A DNA stretch of 28,960 bases, from the NCBI GenBank assembly GCA_023231115.1, contig JALNWA010000011.1, positions 1 to 28,960 on the forward strand. The letters are read 5' to 3'. The position numbers and the translations under genes were made by a program. This document shows, one piece after another, positions 1-8,100 of the stretch. The notes beneath the pieces are model-generated. The model worked only from the letters and a program-made list of their open reading frames with translations. It made no database searches and was not told where the DNA came from. Position 1 is the first letter of the stretch, and each line of letters starts with the position of its first letter. The stretch comes from Candidatus Altimarinota bacterium (GTDB lineage: Bacteria > Patescibacteriota > Gracilibacteria > UBA1369 > LOWO2-01-FULL-3).

Positions 1-276
1 ATACAAAACCAATCTTTTAACATCTCCATTCATAACTTTATCCGCATAAGCCTTGGTAAAATCATCACAAACAGAAACTATTACCGATTTCTCGTCTTTA
101 TTCGTAACCACAGAATAATTGGCGAGATTTTCAATTTTATCTTTCAAAGAAGCAGTTGTTGTTTCAACAACCGGAGCAGTTTCAGTTGGAGCAATAGGAG
201 CTATTTGTGTCTGCGCACAGCCAATAAGCCCAAGTGATAATACCCCAACAAGGAAAATAAATTTCAAATTTTTCAT
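1..276 (-). CDS. Lipoprotein, C-terminus cut by the window edge
   Basis: The frame is open from an ATG at 276 to the left edge (92 codons, no stop). The product starts with a lipoprotein signal: basic residues K2 and K5, a hydrophobic core, and a lipobox Leu-Ile-Gly-Cys with the lipidated Cys at residue 20. A Thr/Pro/Ala-rich linker follows (residues 24-43), then a soluble, charged segment. The mature protein should therefore be tethered to the outer face of the membrane. No enzymatic domain is recognisable in the visible part. It lies 73 nt downstream of the PgeF-like gene on the same strand. The lipoprotein call is confident; the function is unknown. Confidence 0.8.
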   Translation of the reverse strand, partial: MKNLKFIFLVGVLSLGLIGCAQTQIAPIAPTETAPVVETTTASLKDKIENLANYSVVTNKDEKSVIVSVCDDFTKAYADKVMNGDVKRLVLY

Positions 277-349
277 ATGGGAAAATATTAATAATAATTT
301 AATAAAGCATAACACATTGTGGAAAAAATTAAAAAGTTTCACAAATAAA

Positions 350-1210
350 TTATCTCGAATAAACAACCACCGCATTTCTCATTCCATATCCTCTAGTCTT
401 AGTATTCACAGGATTTTCTCTCAAATTTGAATACCAAGTTCCGAAAGAATCCAAAGTTCCCATAGTGGAAGAAACTAGTCCATGGCAACTTGTACACAAT
501 CCTTCTACTTCAATGTCACGAATACCCGCTAAATCAGCTTGTCTTGCCGCAATTAAAGACACATCAAACCCGATTCCTCCATTTTCAGAACGTGGTAAAT
601 TTCTTACAGGACGAACAACATCGCTTCCATAATCTTGCACCATTTTATCTCTTCGTGCCTCATTTTGGCTTTGGTACGCGGGATTATTCAGGCCATAACA
701 ACAAGCTTGTGCGGATTCACCAACTCTAAATTTTAACTGTTGAGGCCTAAATCCTTTTTGCTCAAAATATTTAATCGCATTGCCAACAATAGAAGTACCG
801 TCCTTATTATCGATGTTATCGAATCCTCCATGTAAAACAGCAATTTCTCCGTTTGGCGCTAAAATTTCAATTGTTCCACAATCTGCATTCATAATCATCA
901 CCGCAATTTTCATAAGAGTATCTCCTGTCAAACTAACAACTACACCATCAGAAACAATAGGTGTTCTAAAAAAATTTTCAACCTTTCCCTGTTCCAATTC
1001 ATCAATACCGGAAATAGGGGTTACTTTAGTATTAAACCCTAATTTTTGAGCCAATATTCTGTCCTGTCCGCTAATTTCTCTTATTCTTTCAAACTGATTT
1101 GCAAAATTAGAATCGCTTGGATGAACGCACCCAAATTCAGTTCCAGTGTGTAATACACGAGCTTTTCCATCGAAGACATCTAACTGTTTGCCTGTTGAAT
1201 TTAAATTCAT
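350..1210 (-). CDS. PgeF/YfiH-like laccase-domain family protein (divergent)
   Basis: The 286-residue product resembles the PgeF/YfiH (formerly DUF152) family, described as copper/zinc-dependent oxidoreductases and as enzymes clearing mis-amidated peptidoglycan precursors. Visible family marks are Ala-Asp-Cys at 109-111 with His127 in VLHGG (usually HAGWRG in the family), a VGES...ACCYG segment at 163-173 corresponding to the family IGPxIxxCCYEV motif, and a C-terminal FD-Gln-Gly-Ile-Cys-Cys-His arrangement (215-243) ending in an RG-type tail. The Cys and His would be metal ligands. The protein is clearly divergent: the strict HAGWRG motif is missing and the N-terminal metal-binding His is uncertain, so activity is not assured. 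It has its own extended -10 promoter. Confidence 0.72.
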   Translation of the reverse strand: MNLNSTGKQLDVFDGKARVLHTGTEFGCVHPSDSNFANQFERIREISGQDRILAQKLGFNTKVTPISGIDELEQGKVENFFRTPIVSDGVVVSLTGDTLMKIAVMIMNADCGTIEILAPNGEIAVLHGGFDNIDNKDGTSIVGNAIKYFEQKGFRPQQLKFRVGESAQACCYGLNNPAYQSQNEARRDKMVQDYGSDVVRPVRNLPRSENGGIGFDVSLIAARQADLAGIRDIEVEGLCTSCHGLVSSTMGTLDSFGTWYSNLRENPVNTKTRGYGMRNAVVVYSR

Positions 1211-1240
1211 AAATACGATTTATTTAATTTAAAGCGTATC

Positions 1241-1268
1241 AGGATAGCATATATACATAAAATGTCAA
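1241..1268 (-). promoter_or_regulatory. Promoter of the PgeF-like gene
   Basis: On the minus strand, TTGACA (1268-1263) is followed after 16 nt by TATCCT (1246-1241), preceded by TGC as an extended -10. The predicted start near 1234 leaves a leader of about 24 nt before the ATG at 1210. Confidence 0.6.
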
Positions 1269-1335
1269 CATTGACGCATGAAAAGTTTCACAAGTAACTT
1301 AAAATTTTCATTAAATAATTCTAAAAAGATAAAAA

Positions 1336-1366
1336 TTGACACCATTCTAATGGCATATGGTATACT
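1336..1366 (+). promoter_or_regulatory. Promoter of the small-ORF pair
   Basis: TTGACA at 1336-1341 and TATACT at 1361-1366 are 19 nt apart. TGG directly before the -10 makes an extended -10 element that can compensate for the long spacer. The predicted start near 1373 gives an 18-nt leader with no Shine-Dalgarno sequence. Confidence 0.6.
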
Positions 1367-1390
1367 CGACGTGCTCATTCATCACTTTTT

Positions 1391-1558
1391 ATGACTAAAA
1401 AAGATTTTGAACCAATCAGGCTTAAAGGAGAAGAAGCTCTATGGTTTGTTGACTATCTGGAAGGGAAAACAGCAACAGATAAACAGCTGGAAAAGAATAG
1501 AACAAATATATTGAAAAAAGCTTCAAAGGTAGAAAATCATGAAATGGTATGTCTTTAG
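1391..1558 (+). CDS. Small hypothetical protein (55 aa)
   Basis: A 55-codon frame opens with ATG at 1391, 25 nt downstream of a good promoter, and ends with TAG at 1556-1558. The product is charged and probably helical, with no motif I recognise. Its last codons overlap the ATG of the next small ORF by 10 nt in a -1 relative frame, which suggests coupled translation, or a single ancestral gene broken by a frameshift. The promoter and overlap are the main support for it being real. Confidence 0.5.
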   Translation: MTKKDFEPIRLKGEEALWFVDYLEGKTATDKQLEKNRTNILKKASKVENHEMVCL

Positions 1559-1740
1559 TTTATTTTAGAAATTGGGTTGGAGAAAAAATTGATAAGAAAA
1601 ATTTTGAGTACGATAAAGGGGATCAACCATTGGTTGATTTCTTTAATAAAAGAGTCGAAGATTTTATTGAGCAAAGACGCAAAAAAACAAACAAAAATAA
1701 CTCCAATGTTGTTCGATTTGAAACCTACAATCTAAATTGA
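1549..1740 (+). CDS. Small hypothetical protein (63 aa)
   Basis: The frame runs from ATG 1549 to TGA 1738-1740. An in-frame TGA at 1540 shows it cannot start further upstream. The product is Lys/Asp/Asn-rich with a helical C-terminal half that ends in a basic stretch (around residues 42-50). It starts inside the end of the 1391 ORF, so it is probably translated by reinitiation. No family is recognised. It could equally be the C-terminal half of one longer protein after a -1 frameshift; no classic slippery heptamer is present at the junction. Confidence 0.45.
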   Translation: MSLVYFRNWVGEKIDKKNFEYDKGDQPLVDFFNKRVEDFIEQRRKKTNKNNSNVVRFETYNLN

Positions 1741-1794
1741 GGAAACAATTGAACCTGCTATTTATTAAAAAATCTTTTATCTCTTTGCCAATTC

Positions 1795-1803
1795 TGATAC
1801 AAT
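1795..1803 (+). promoter_or_regulatory. Extended -10, leaderless ftsE start
   Basis: TG-A-TACAAT occupies 1795-1803. Transcription normally starts about 7 nt after the -10, which is the A of the ftsE ATG at 1810, so the mRNA would be leaderless. The -35 position shows only a weak match. Confidence 0.5.
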
Positions 1804-1809
1804 CAAATC

Positions 1810-2466
1810 ATGATTTTCCTAGACCGTGTTACAAAAAAATTCGGCACTAAAAAAGTTTTGGACTCTATCTCTTTCAAAGTGGATGGAGGTGAATTTGTTT
1901 GTATAACTGGACATTCCGGAGCAGGCAAAACAACGCTTATTCATTGCATAATCGGCGCTGAGAAAACAAACAGCGGTAATATTTTTGTTGATGAAATGGA
2001 AGTAAACAAATTAAAAGGGGAACGCCTACAAGCTTACAGAAGAAAAATTGGGACGGTGTTTCAGGATTACAAACTTCTTCCGCAAAAAACAGTTTTTGAA
2101 AATGTCTCATTTGCATTAGAGGTATCAGGTTATCCAAAAGATTTTACGCAAAAAAGAGTTACTGAAGTTTTGAAACTTACAGGACTTGAAGATCTTCGAA
2201 ACAGTTTTCCACGTGAAATTTCAGGAGGAGAAAAACAACGAGTTGCAATTGCAAGAGCGCTTGTACATGCGCCACAATTGCTTATTGCAGATGAGCCGAC
2301 AGGAAATCTTGATCCGGAAAATGCATTGGCATTGGCGGAACTTTTGCTAAAAATAAATAAATCAGGTACAACAATTTTGCTTTCAACTCACAATAAAGAC
2401 GTTGTAGCTCACGTCAAAAAAAGAGTGATTACACTTAAAGACGGAAAAATTATCAGCGACAAATAA
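1810..2466 (+). CDS. ftsE: FtsE, cell-division ABC-transporter ATPase
   Basis: The 218-residue ABC ATPase has all nucleotide-binding motifs: Walker A GHSGAGKT (34-41), Q-loop in GTVFQDYKLLP (81-91), signature SGGEKQR (138-144), Walker B LLIADEPTGNLD (157-168) and an H-loop in LLSTHNKD. The Q-loop sequence followed by TVFENV is characteristic of FtsE, the ATPase that with membrane protein FtsX activates peptidoglycan hydrolases at the septum. Length is normal for FtsE. No ftsX follows: the next gene, 11 nt downstream, is purM. FtsX may be encoded elsewhere, or this may be an FtsE-like ATPase with another partner. The start appears leaderless. Confidence 0.88.
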   Translation: MIFLDRVTKKFGTKKVLDSISFKVDGGEFVCITGHSGAGKTTLIHCIIGAEKTNSGNIFVDEMEVNKLKGERLQAYRRKIGTVFQDYKLLPQKTVFENVSFALEVSGYPKDFTQKRVTEVLKLTGLEDLRNSFPREISGGEKQRVAIARALVHAPQLLIADEPTGNLDPENALALAELLLKINKSGTTILLSTHNKDVVAHVKKRVITLKDGKIISDK

Positions 2467-2477
2467 CTTATCTAAAT

Positions 2478-3515
2478 ATGGCAACTTACAAAGAATCCGG
2501 AGTAGATATTTCTCTGGGCGACAAATGTTCGGCAATCGCATACGCGGCGGCAAAAGCGACTTTCCCAGGAAGGAAAGGCATGATTGGTGAACCCGTGATA
2601 GAAGAAGGTGGATTTACAGGAGCAATGGATATGGGCGATTATTTGCTTGTACAAAACGACGACGGAATCGGCACAAAAATGGAAGTAGCAGAAATGATGG
2701 AAAAATATGACACAATCGGACAGGATTTAGTGGCTATGGTGGCGGATGATGCGTCTTGTGTAGGAGCGGAAACAATTTCAGTTTCAAACACAATTGATGC
2801 AAACAAAGTGGATGAGAAAAAAATAACTGCAATGATGGAAGGGCTAAAAAAAGCCGCAACTGAACATAAAATAATTGTTCCGGGAGGAGAAATCGCAGAG
2901 CTCGGCGATGTTTTAAACGGATACATTTGGAATGCTACAGCTGTCGGAGTTGTAGAAAAAAATAGAGTAATTACAGGTAAAAATATCAAGCCGGGAGACA
3001 AGGTTATAGGGCTTCAATGTAACGGTTTCAGAGCAAACGGACTTTCACTTGTTAGATATGTTTTGAAACAAAAATTTGGCGCAAATTGGGCACACGAAAA
3101 ATACGACGACACGAGGACGTGGGGAGAAGTTGTTTTAATTCCATCAGTGATTTATACAAGCCTTATAATGGATTTGCACGGAAGATTTAAAGAACAACCA
3201 AAAGCGGAATTAAAAGGAATAGCTCATATTACAGGAGGAGGAATCGCTGGAAATTTTGGCAGAGTGCTAAAGAAAACAGGACTTGGTGCAAATTTGGATA
3301 ATTTGCCAACACCACACGAACAAATGCTAAAATTAATAGAAATCGGAAATATCCCAAAAGAAGATGCGTACAGAACATGGAATATGGGAGTTGGAATGAT
3401 CCTTGTTTCAAATGATGTCGATGTGATTACAGAGGCTTGTGCAAGGCATAATATAAAGATGCAAGTAATTGGTGAAATTGTTGAAGGCGGAAAAATCACA
3501 ATAAAAGGTTTATAA
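2478..3515 (+). CDS. purM: Phosphoribosylformylglycinamidine cyclo-ligase (AIR synthetase)
   Basis: The 345-residue product is PurM, which closes FGAM to 5-aminoimidazole ribonucleotide with ATP in purine biosynthesis. Family marks are the YKESGVDI start, NDDGIGTK in the ATP-binding region, the VADDASCVGAE segment, the PGGEIAELGD segment (around 135-144), and HITGGGIAGNFGRVL. Length matches the family. It sits 11 nt after ftsE with no Shine-Dalgarno sequence and is probably co-transcribed. No other pur gene is in the window, so the pathway is either dispersed or incomplete. Confidence 0.93.
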   Translation: MATYKESGVDISLGDKCSAIAYAAAKATFPGRKGMIGEPVIEEGGFTGAMDMGDYLLVQNDDGIGTKMEVAEMMEKYDTIGQDLVAMVADDASCVGAETISVSNTIDANKVDEKKITAMMEGLKKAATEHKIIVPGGEIAELGDVLNGYIWNATAVGVVEKNRVITGKNIKPGDKVIGLQCNGFRANGLSLVRYVLKQKFGANWAHEKYDDTRTWGEVVLIPSVIYTSLIMDLHGRFKEQPKAELKGIAHITGGGIAGNFGRVLKKTGLGANLDNLPTPHEQMLKLIEIGNIPKEDAYRTWNMGVGMILVSNDVDVITEACARHNIKMQVIGEIVEGGKITIKGL

Positions 3516-3580
3516 AAAATTTAGAAAAATTTTAATTTTTTTTAATCATTCCTTAATGTCGAGGTTGTTTAATGTAAGGG
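3512..3580 (+). repeat. AT-rich intergenic motif, copy A
   Basis: A T-rich run ends in ATTCCTTAATGTC (3548-3560), followed by a TGT-TTAAT element at 3566-3572. The same layout recurs upstream of recA, the cohesin-dockerin gene and the toxin-antitoxin islet, each time oriented with the downstream gene. Here it precedes the NYN-domain gene. Confidence 0.5.
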
Positions 3581-3584
3581 CTTT

Positions 3585-3590
3585 TAAAAT
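3585..3590 (+). promoter_or_regulatory. -10 element of the NYN gene (near-leaderless)
   Basis: TAAAAT at 3585-3590 lies 5 nt before the ATG at 3596, so a start placed 7 nt downstream would coincide with the start codon. No convincing -35 is visible. Confidence 0.35.
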
Positions 3591-3595
3591 AATTT

Positions 3596-4123
3596 ATGAA
3601 TTATGCCTTTATAGACAGCCAAAATTTAATTTTGGGAATGCAGAGGCTTGGATGGAAAATCGATTACAAAAAATTACAAGTCTATCTGAAAGAAAAATAT
3701 AAGGTCAAAAAAATATACTGGTTTACGGGATTTTTAAGCAAAAATCACAAACTGTATAATTTTTTGCAAAACACCGGATACGCTTTAATATTTAAGCCGG
3801 TCTCCATATCTGAAGGAAAGATAAAAGGAAATTGTGACGGAGACATGATTCTTCAGGCAATGATCGATTTTAACAACTATGAAAAAGCAATAATCATCAC
3901 AAGTGATGGAGATTTTTATTCTCTTGTGAATTATCTATACAGGAAAGACAAACTCGAGAAAGTGCTGAGTCCATACAAAAAAGAATGTTCGTGGATATTA
4001 AAAAGAGTGGCAAGAGAGAAAATATCTTTCATAAATAGAGCAAGAGATAAACTTGAACATTTACCATATGCCAAAAAGGGCTCGGCTGAAAGACAAAACA
4101 TTCAGATGGGCCCTTTCATATAA
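3596..4123 (+). CDS. NYN-domain (PIN-like) putative ribonuclease
   Basis: The 175-residue protein has the NYN/LabA-like fold of PIN-type nucleases: AFIDSQNLI with D7 and N10 at the N-terminus, a GNCDGDMILQAM segment (D81, D83) and ITSDGDFYSLV (D104, D106). These acids form the metal site in the family, which typically cleaves RNA. The C-terminal 40 residues are basic. It precedes dprA by 87 nt, an AT-rich gap without a clear terminator. The substrate cannot be deduced. Confidence 0.82.
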   Translation: MNYAFIDSQNLILGMQRLGWKIDYKKLQVYLKEKYKVKKIYWFTGFLSKNHKLYNFLQNTGYALIFKPVSISEGKIKGNCDGDMILQAMIDFNNYEKAIIITSDGDFYSLVNYLYRKDKLEKVLSPYKKECSWILKRVAREKISFINRARDKLEHLPYAKKGSAERQNIQMGPFI

Positions 4124-4210
4124 AATACAATAAAAATTTACTAATTTTCGCTGAAAAAGTCAAATTCCAAAACAAAAAATCTTTTTATAAAAATTTAATA
4201 TCAATAATTT

Positions 4211-5077
4211 ATGCAAACACTACGCCTCACAGACAAAATTTATCCACAGATGCTAAAGGAAATTCACGACCCGCCCACGCAATTTTTTTACAAAGGCAAC
4301 CTAAATATTTTAGACAGAACTTGTATCGCAGTTGTTGGGACAAGAAGATGTACGGAATATGGGAAAATGATGACAGAAAAAATAATAGAAGAATTATCTC
4401 ACTATGAAGTGACCATTGTTTCAGGGCTTGCAAAAGGCATCGACACGATTGCACATAAATCTGCGATAAAAAATAATTTAAAAACTATCGCAGTTTTACC
4501 GAGTGGACTTGTCGACATTTATCCGCCGGAAAATAAAAATTTGGCGCAGGAAATTTCCGAAAAAGGACTTTTGATTTCCGAATATGAAGAAAATTCCGAA
4601 CCTGTAAAATATAAATTTCCTCAAAGAAACAGAATTATTTCAGGGCTTTCTGTCGCAACTTTAGTGATAGAAGCTCCCGAAAAATCCGGTGCGCTGATTA
4701 CAGCGCGTCTTGCCCTCGAACAAAACAGAGAAATATTTGTGGTGCCGCAAGATGTAGATAAATTTCAGGGGATTGGGGCTTTAAAACTTTTACAAAAATG
4801 TGGCGCATATCCAATTTCATCAGGACAAGAAATAATCGAACAATTAAGTCTACAACCAAAACTAAAATTGGAAGCAGATAAGCCAAAAATTGCATATAAT
4901 ATTTCGCAAGAAGAAAAAGAAATTTTATTTTCAATGACCGTAAACCGCGAAACATCACTAGAAAAAATAAAAGAAAAATCAAAATTTGAAACACAAAAAA
5001 TCTTAACAATTTTATCTTTGCTTGAGATAAATAATTTTATAGTGAATAATGGTGGAAAGTACATTCGTAAGTGTTAA
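4211..5077 (+). CDS. dprA: DNA-processing protein DprA
   Basis: The 288-residue protein is DprA, which binds incoming single-stranded DNA during transformation and loads RecA. The Rossmann-like core shows AVVGTRRCTEYG (40-51), SGLAKGIDTIAH (71-82), LPSGLVDIYPPEN (96-108), FPQRNRIISGLS (136-147) and the SGALITA segment (159-165). The C-terminal 70 residues look like the winged-helix domain seen in many DprA proteins. The N-terminal SAM-like domain is short or missing, so it is smaller than typical. It is 9 nt from the MFS gene. RecA and a pilus ATPase in the same window fit a DNA-uptake role. Confidence 0.92.
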   Translation: MQTLRLTDKIYPQMLKEIHDPPTQFFYKGNLNILDRTCIAVVGTRRCTEYGKMMTEKIIEELSHYEVTIVSGLAKGIDTIAHKSAIKNNLKTIAVLPSGLVDIYPPENKNLAQEISEKGLLISEYEENSEPVKYKFPQRNRIISGLSVATLVIEAPEKSGALITARLALEQNREIFVVPQDVDKFQGIGALKLLQKCGAYPISSGQEIIEQLSLQPKLKLEADKPKIAYNISQEEKEILFSMTVNRETSLEKIKEKSKFETQKILTILSLLEINNFIVNNGGKYIRKC

Positions 5078-5086
5078 AAATCAAAT

Positions 5087-6271
5087 ATGGAAAAAATAAG
5101 GACACCTCATAAAAGCAAAGAAGGAAGAATATTCTCATGGCTTGCATTACTCATAGGTCTAGCGGTAAGTCTTGTTCTTCCGGTGTTTCCAAACTTTGTA
5201 AAATCGGTTGTGCACACGGATTCTGCTGTCAGTATCTTCTTTTCCATAATGGCTTTAATGACATTGATGGCAGGGGTTTTCAGTACGATAATTTTCAAAA
5301 AATTTCAAAGAACATTGGTTCTAAAAATCAGTTTTATTAGTTTGGCTGTAATCTATTTTATGTTGATTTTCGTTGTAAGAATTACAGAACTTTCCATCCT
5401 AACAACAATAAAATCATGGTTCGAACTTTTCGCAGTAATAACACTTTCACTTTTCGTAAGAGATTATGCAAACAGCAAAGATTTTGGGGAAGAAGAAGGA
5501 AGATATTTTAAATTTCAAAATATCGGATACCTCATCGGTCCGCTTTTTGGAGGATTTTTGGCGAGCCAATTCGGTTATGAAATAGTCTTTATTTTGGCGG
5601 CTGGAATACTGCTTTCGGGTTTTGTATATTTCTATAATAGTCATGTTATAAAACAATCAGTCGCGATAATAAACATGAAAAAAGAATCTACGGTAAAACT
5701 TTTTGAAAATATAAAAAATTATTTCAGCGACAAAAACAGGACAAGGGCATACATCATGAGCTTCTCATTAATGTCATGGTTTATGGTGAAAAGACTTTAC
5801 CTGCCTTTATACATAGCCGCGGCCGGATATCTCAGCAGTGTCACAGGAATTGTTTTCTCACTCGGAATAATTCCTTTCATTTTCCTTGAAGAAAAAGTCG
5901 GAAAATACGCAGGGGAAAAAGGAATAAAACTTCCGATATCATATGGTTTTTTCATAATAGCAATATGTCTTTTATTAGTATTTATAAGCCCTTTCACAAT
6001 TCTAAATCTTGCAATAATAATTCTTGCAAGCATTGGAGCGGCTTTTGTTGAACCGATACAAGAATATTTCCTTTTAAAAAACACTCCAAAAGACAAAGAA
6101 GAAGATTTATTTGGGATTTACTCAACATCGACAACATTCTCTTCATTTTTAACGCCAATGATCGGAGCGCTTGTTGTGACATTTCTGCCATTCAAATTCG
6201 TATTCCTCGTTTTTGCGATAATACTTGGAGCGGTAGGATTTTACTTCAGGTCTAGTCTAAAAGGTTTGTAG
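5087..6271 (+). CDS. MFS transporter
   Basis: The 394-residue product is almost entirely hydrophobic, with about 12 predicted membrane segments in two halves and a basic cytoplasmic N-terminus, as in the major facilitator superfamily. The cytoplasmic loop after TM6 (around residues 190-220) is Lys-rich. The substrate cannot be inferred. It starts 9 nt after dprA and probably shares its transcript. Its 3' end overlaps the convergent pilB gene by 20 nt. Confidence 0.75.
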   Translation: MEKIRTPHKSKEGRIFSWLALLIGLAVSLVLPVFPNFVKSVVHTDSAVSIFFSIMALMTLMAGVFSTIIFKKFQRTLVLKISFISLAVIYFMLIFVVRITELSILTTIKSWFELFAVITLSLFVRDYANSKDFGEEEGRYFKFQNIGYLIGPLFGGFLASQFGYEIVFILAAGILLSGFVYFYNSHVIKQSVAIINMKKESTVKLFENIKNYFSDKNRTRAYIMSFSLMSWFMVKRLYLPLYIAAAGYLSSVTGIVFSLGIIPFIFLEEKVGKYAGEKGIKLPISYGFFIIAICLLLVFISPFTILNLAIIILASIGAAFVEPIQEYFLLKNTPKDKEEDLFGIYSTSTTFSSFLTPMIGALVVTFLPFKFVFLVFAIILGAVGFYFRSSLKGL

Positions 6272-7997
6272 TCCTAAATACTTCTTCAAGTGTTGTAAGC
6301 CCTTGCGCGACTTTATTAAGTCCGTCTTGTTTAAGTTTTGTCATGCCTTTTTTTAAGGCAACCGCCTCGATTTCAGTCAAAGATGCATTCTTCAAAATAA
6401 GATTTTTTATTTCATCATCGATAGTGATTGCTTCCGCTATCACAAGCCTTCCGACATATCCTGTATTGCTACATTCATCACATCCGTGAGCATGTGGGAT
6501 TTTTTCCGGAATAGAGATTTTTTCAGTATCAAATTCTTTTTTCTCAGCATCCAAAATAGGATCTAAAGTAGAACATTTTGGACAAATTTTGCGCACCAAT
6601 CTTTGTGCAACTACGGTATTTAATGCAGGCGCAATCATGAAAGGAGCAAGTCCCATATTTGTAAGACGAGGAATCGCTTCAAGCGCACTATTTGTGTGAA
6701 GTGTAGAAAGAAGCACGTGTCCGGTCAAAGCGGCTTGTGTGGCCGTTTGTGCAGTTTCAAGATCACGAATTTCCCCGAGCATTACAATGTTCGGATCATT
6801 TCTCAAAATAGACCTAAGTCCTGCGGCAAAACTGTATCCTGATTTTTCACTTATCTGACTTTGAACAACTCCGCGAATATAATATTCCACCGGATCTTCG
6901 AGTGTAATTGTTTTCTTTTCAGGCGAATTCATCAGGTTTAGCATCGAATAAAGTGTCGTACTTTTACCGCTTCCGGTAGGCCCGGTTACGAGAACCATAC
7001 CTTGCGAAATTTTAGTGGCATCTTGCAGAGCTTTTAAGGCTTGCCCCTGAAATCCGAGTTCTTCAAGAGTTAGAGCTTTTACATCTGAAGGCAGGTATCT
7101 GCAAACAAATGATTCTCCATAAGGAGTCGGAATTGACGCGACACGAACCGCGATTTTTCTCTCATTAAATGTGAAAACATAACGTCCGTCTTGAGGGATT
7201 GCGTTTATATTTAATTGCATCCCGCTTTTAAATTTTATTTGGTCGGCAATTCTATGATACGTGTCGTTTGGTAATGTGAAAACGATATGTAAAATTCCAT
7301 CGATTCTAAAACGCACAACGGTTTCCAATTCTGAAGGTTCATAATGAATATCGGAAGCTTTTGTTTTTATGGCTCCAATATCAAGTAAATTCAACGCTTC
7401 TTCTGCGGGAACACTTCCAAGTTTCACTGGAAGATCTTTTAACGCTGTGATTTCTTTCTCGTAAGTTTGAATGTTTTTTTCTTCGACACTTTGTACAAGT
7501 TCAATCTTTTTATATTTTTGAGTGGCATCATAAAGCTTGAAAGCCTCTGTAATCCCAATCTCAGAAGCAAGGCTTAAATCCACTTCAAATCCATTATCTT
7601 TAAGCATTTGAATGACTTTCTTTGTTTCTTCATTGTCAGAATCCGCAACTGCAATTTTTAAAGATTTTGCCGCCTTTAGAAAAGGAATCATTTTCGCCTT
7701 TTTGGCTGTCTCAAGATCAAGAACTTTTATAAAATCCGGATTAAGAGGAGTTCGTTCAATGTCGATATATGGCATATTTTTCGCACGTGCCGCTTTCAAG
7801 ACGGACTTCTCCAAAAACTCTCTATTCACTTGAGAAACCTGCCCGATAGCAGTTTTATCGGTAGCCCCTTTTTGAATTTGTTTTGGCTTTTCTTCGGCAA
7901 TTTTAAGCCCTTGATCTTCTATAGGTGCAACAACAGTCCCAGACTTTTCATCTTTGATTGTTGGATCCGCAACATTTGAGCTATTTGTATCTGCCAT
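6252..7997 (-). CDS. pilB: Type IV pilus / type II secretion assembly ATPase (PilB/GspE family)
   Basis: The 581-residue product has an N-terminal MshEN/T2SSE-N domain (about 60-170) after a disordered Asp/Glu/Lys-rich leader of 55 residues, then the hexameric ATPase: Walker A GPTGSGKST (339-347), Asp box TLEDPVEY (365-372), Walker B IVMLGEIRD (404-412), His box GHVLLSTLHT (426-435), and a tetra-Cys zinc site (C472, C475, C506, C509). It powers pilus or pseudopilus extension at the inner membrane. The zinc site favours the PilB/GspE extension type over PilT. No pilC, pilT or pilin genes are adjacent. It has its own promoter in the divergent region with the Cys-rich gene. Confidence 0.9.
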   Translation of the reverse strand: MADTNSSNVADPTIKDEKSGTVVAPIEDQGLKIAEEKPKQIQKGATDKTAIGQVSQVNREFLEKSVLKAARAKNMPYIDIERTPLNPDFIKVLDLETAKKAKMIPFLKAAKSLKIAVADSDNEETKKVIQMLKDNGFEVDLSLASEIGITEAFKLYDATQKYKKIELVQSVEEKNIQTYEKEITALKDLPVKLGSVPAEEALNLLDIGAIKTKASDIHYEPSELETVVRFRIDGILHIVFTLPNDTYHRIADQIKFKSGMQLNINAIPQDGRYVFTFNERKIAVRVASIPTPYGESFVCRYLPSDVKALTLEELGFQGQALKALQDATKISQGMVLVTGPTGSGKSTTLYSMLNLMNSPEKKTITLEDPVEYYIRGVVQSQISEKSGYSFAAGLRSILRNDPNIVMLGEIRDLETAQTATQAALTGHVLLSTLHTNSALEAIPRLTNMGLAPFMIAPALNTVVAQRLVRKICPKCSTLDPILDAEKKEFDTEKISIPEKIPHAHGCDECSNTGYVGRLVIAEAITIDDEIKNLILKNASLTEIEAVALKKGMTKLKQDGLNKVAQGLTTLEEVFRTTNLLD

Positions 7998-8022
7998 AAT
8001 TCAGGTTCATTTATATCTGAAT

Positions 8023-8031
8023 ATTATAGCA
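8023..8031 (-). promoter_or_regulatory. Extended -10 promoter of pilB
   Basis: A perfect extended -10, TGC-TATAAT, reads on the minus strand from 8031 to 8023. The predicted start near 8016 gives a leader of about 19 nt. The -35 is poor. Confidence 0.65.
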
Positions 8032-8041
8032 GAAAACAGCT

Positions 8042-8069
8042 TTGAAAGGAAGGCCAAAGGAGTTAGAAT
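8042..8069 (+). promoter_or_regulatory. Promoter of the Cys-rich zinc protein gene
   Basis: TTGAAA (8042-8047) and TAGAAT (8064-8069) are 16 nt apart. A start near 8076 gives a 25-nt leader. AAAGGAG at 8056-8062 lies within the promoter spacer, upstream of the predicted start, and is not a ribosome binding site. Confidence 0.6.
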
Positions 8070-8100
8070 ACAGTACTGATAGCTCCTTACTACAAAAATA

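Noticed and set aside
119..430. Plus-strand open frame of 103 codons
   Set aside because: It is antisense to the lipoprotein gene, whose signal peptide and lipobox on the minus strand are clear; no promoter or homology supports it.
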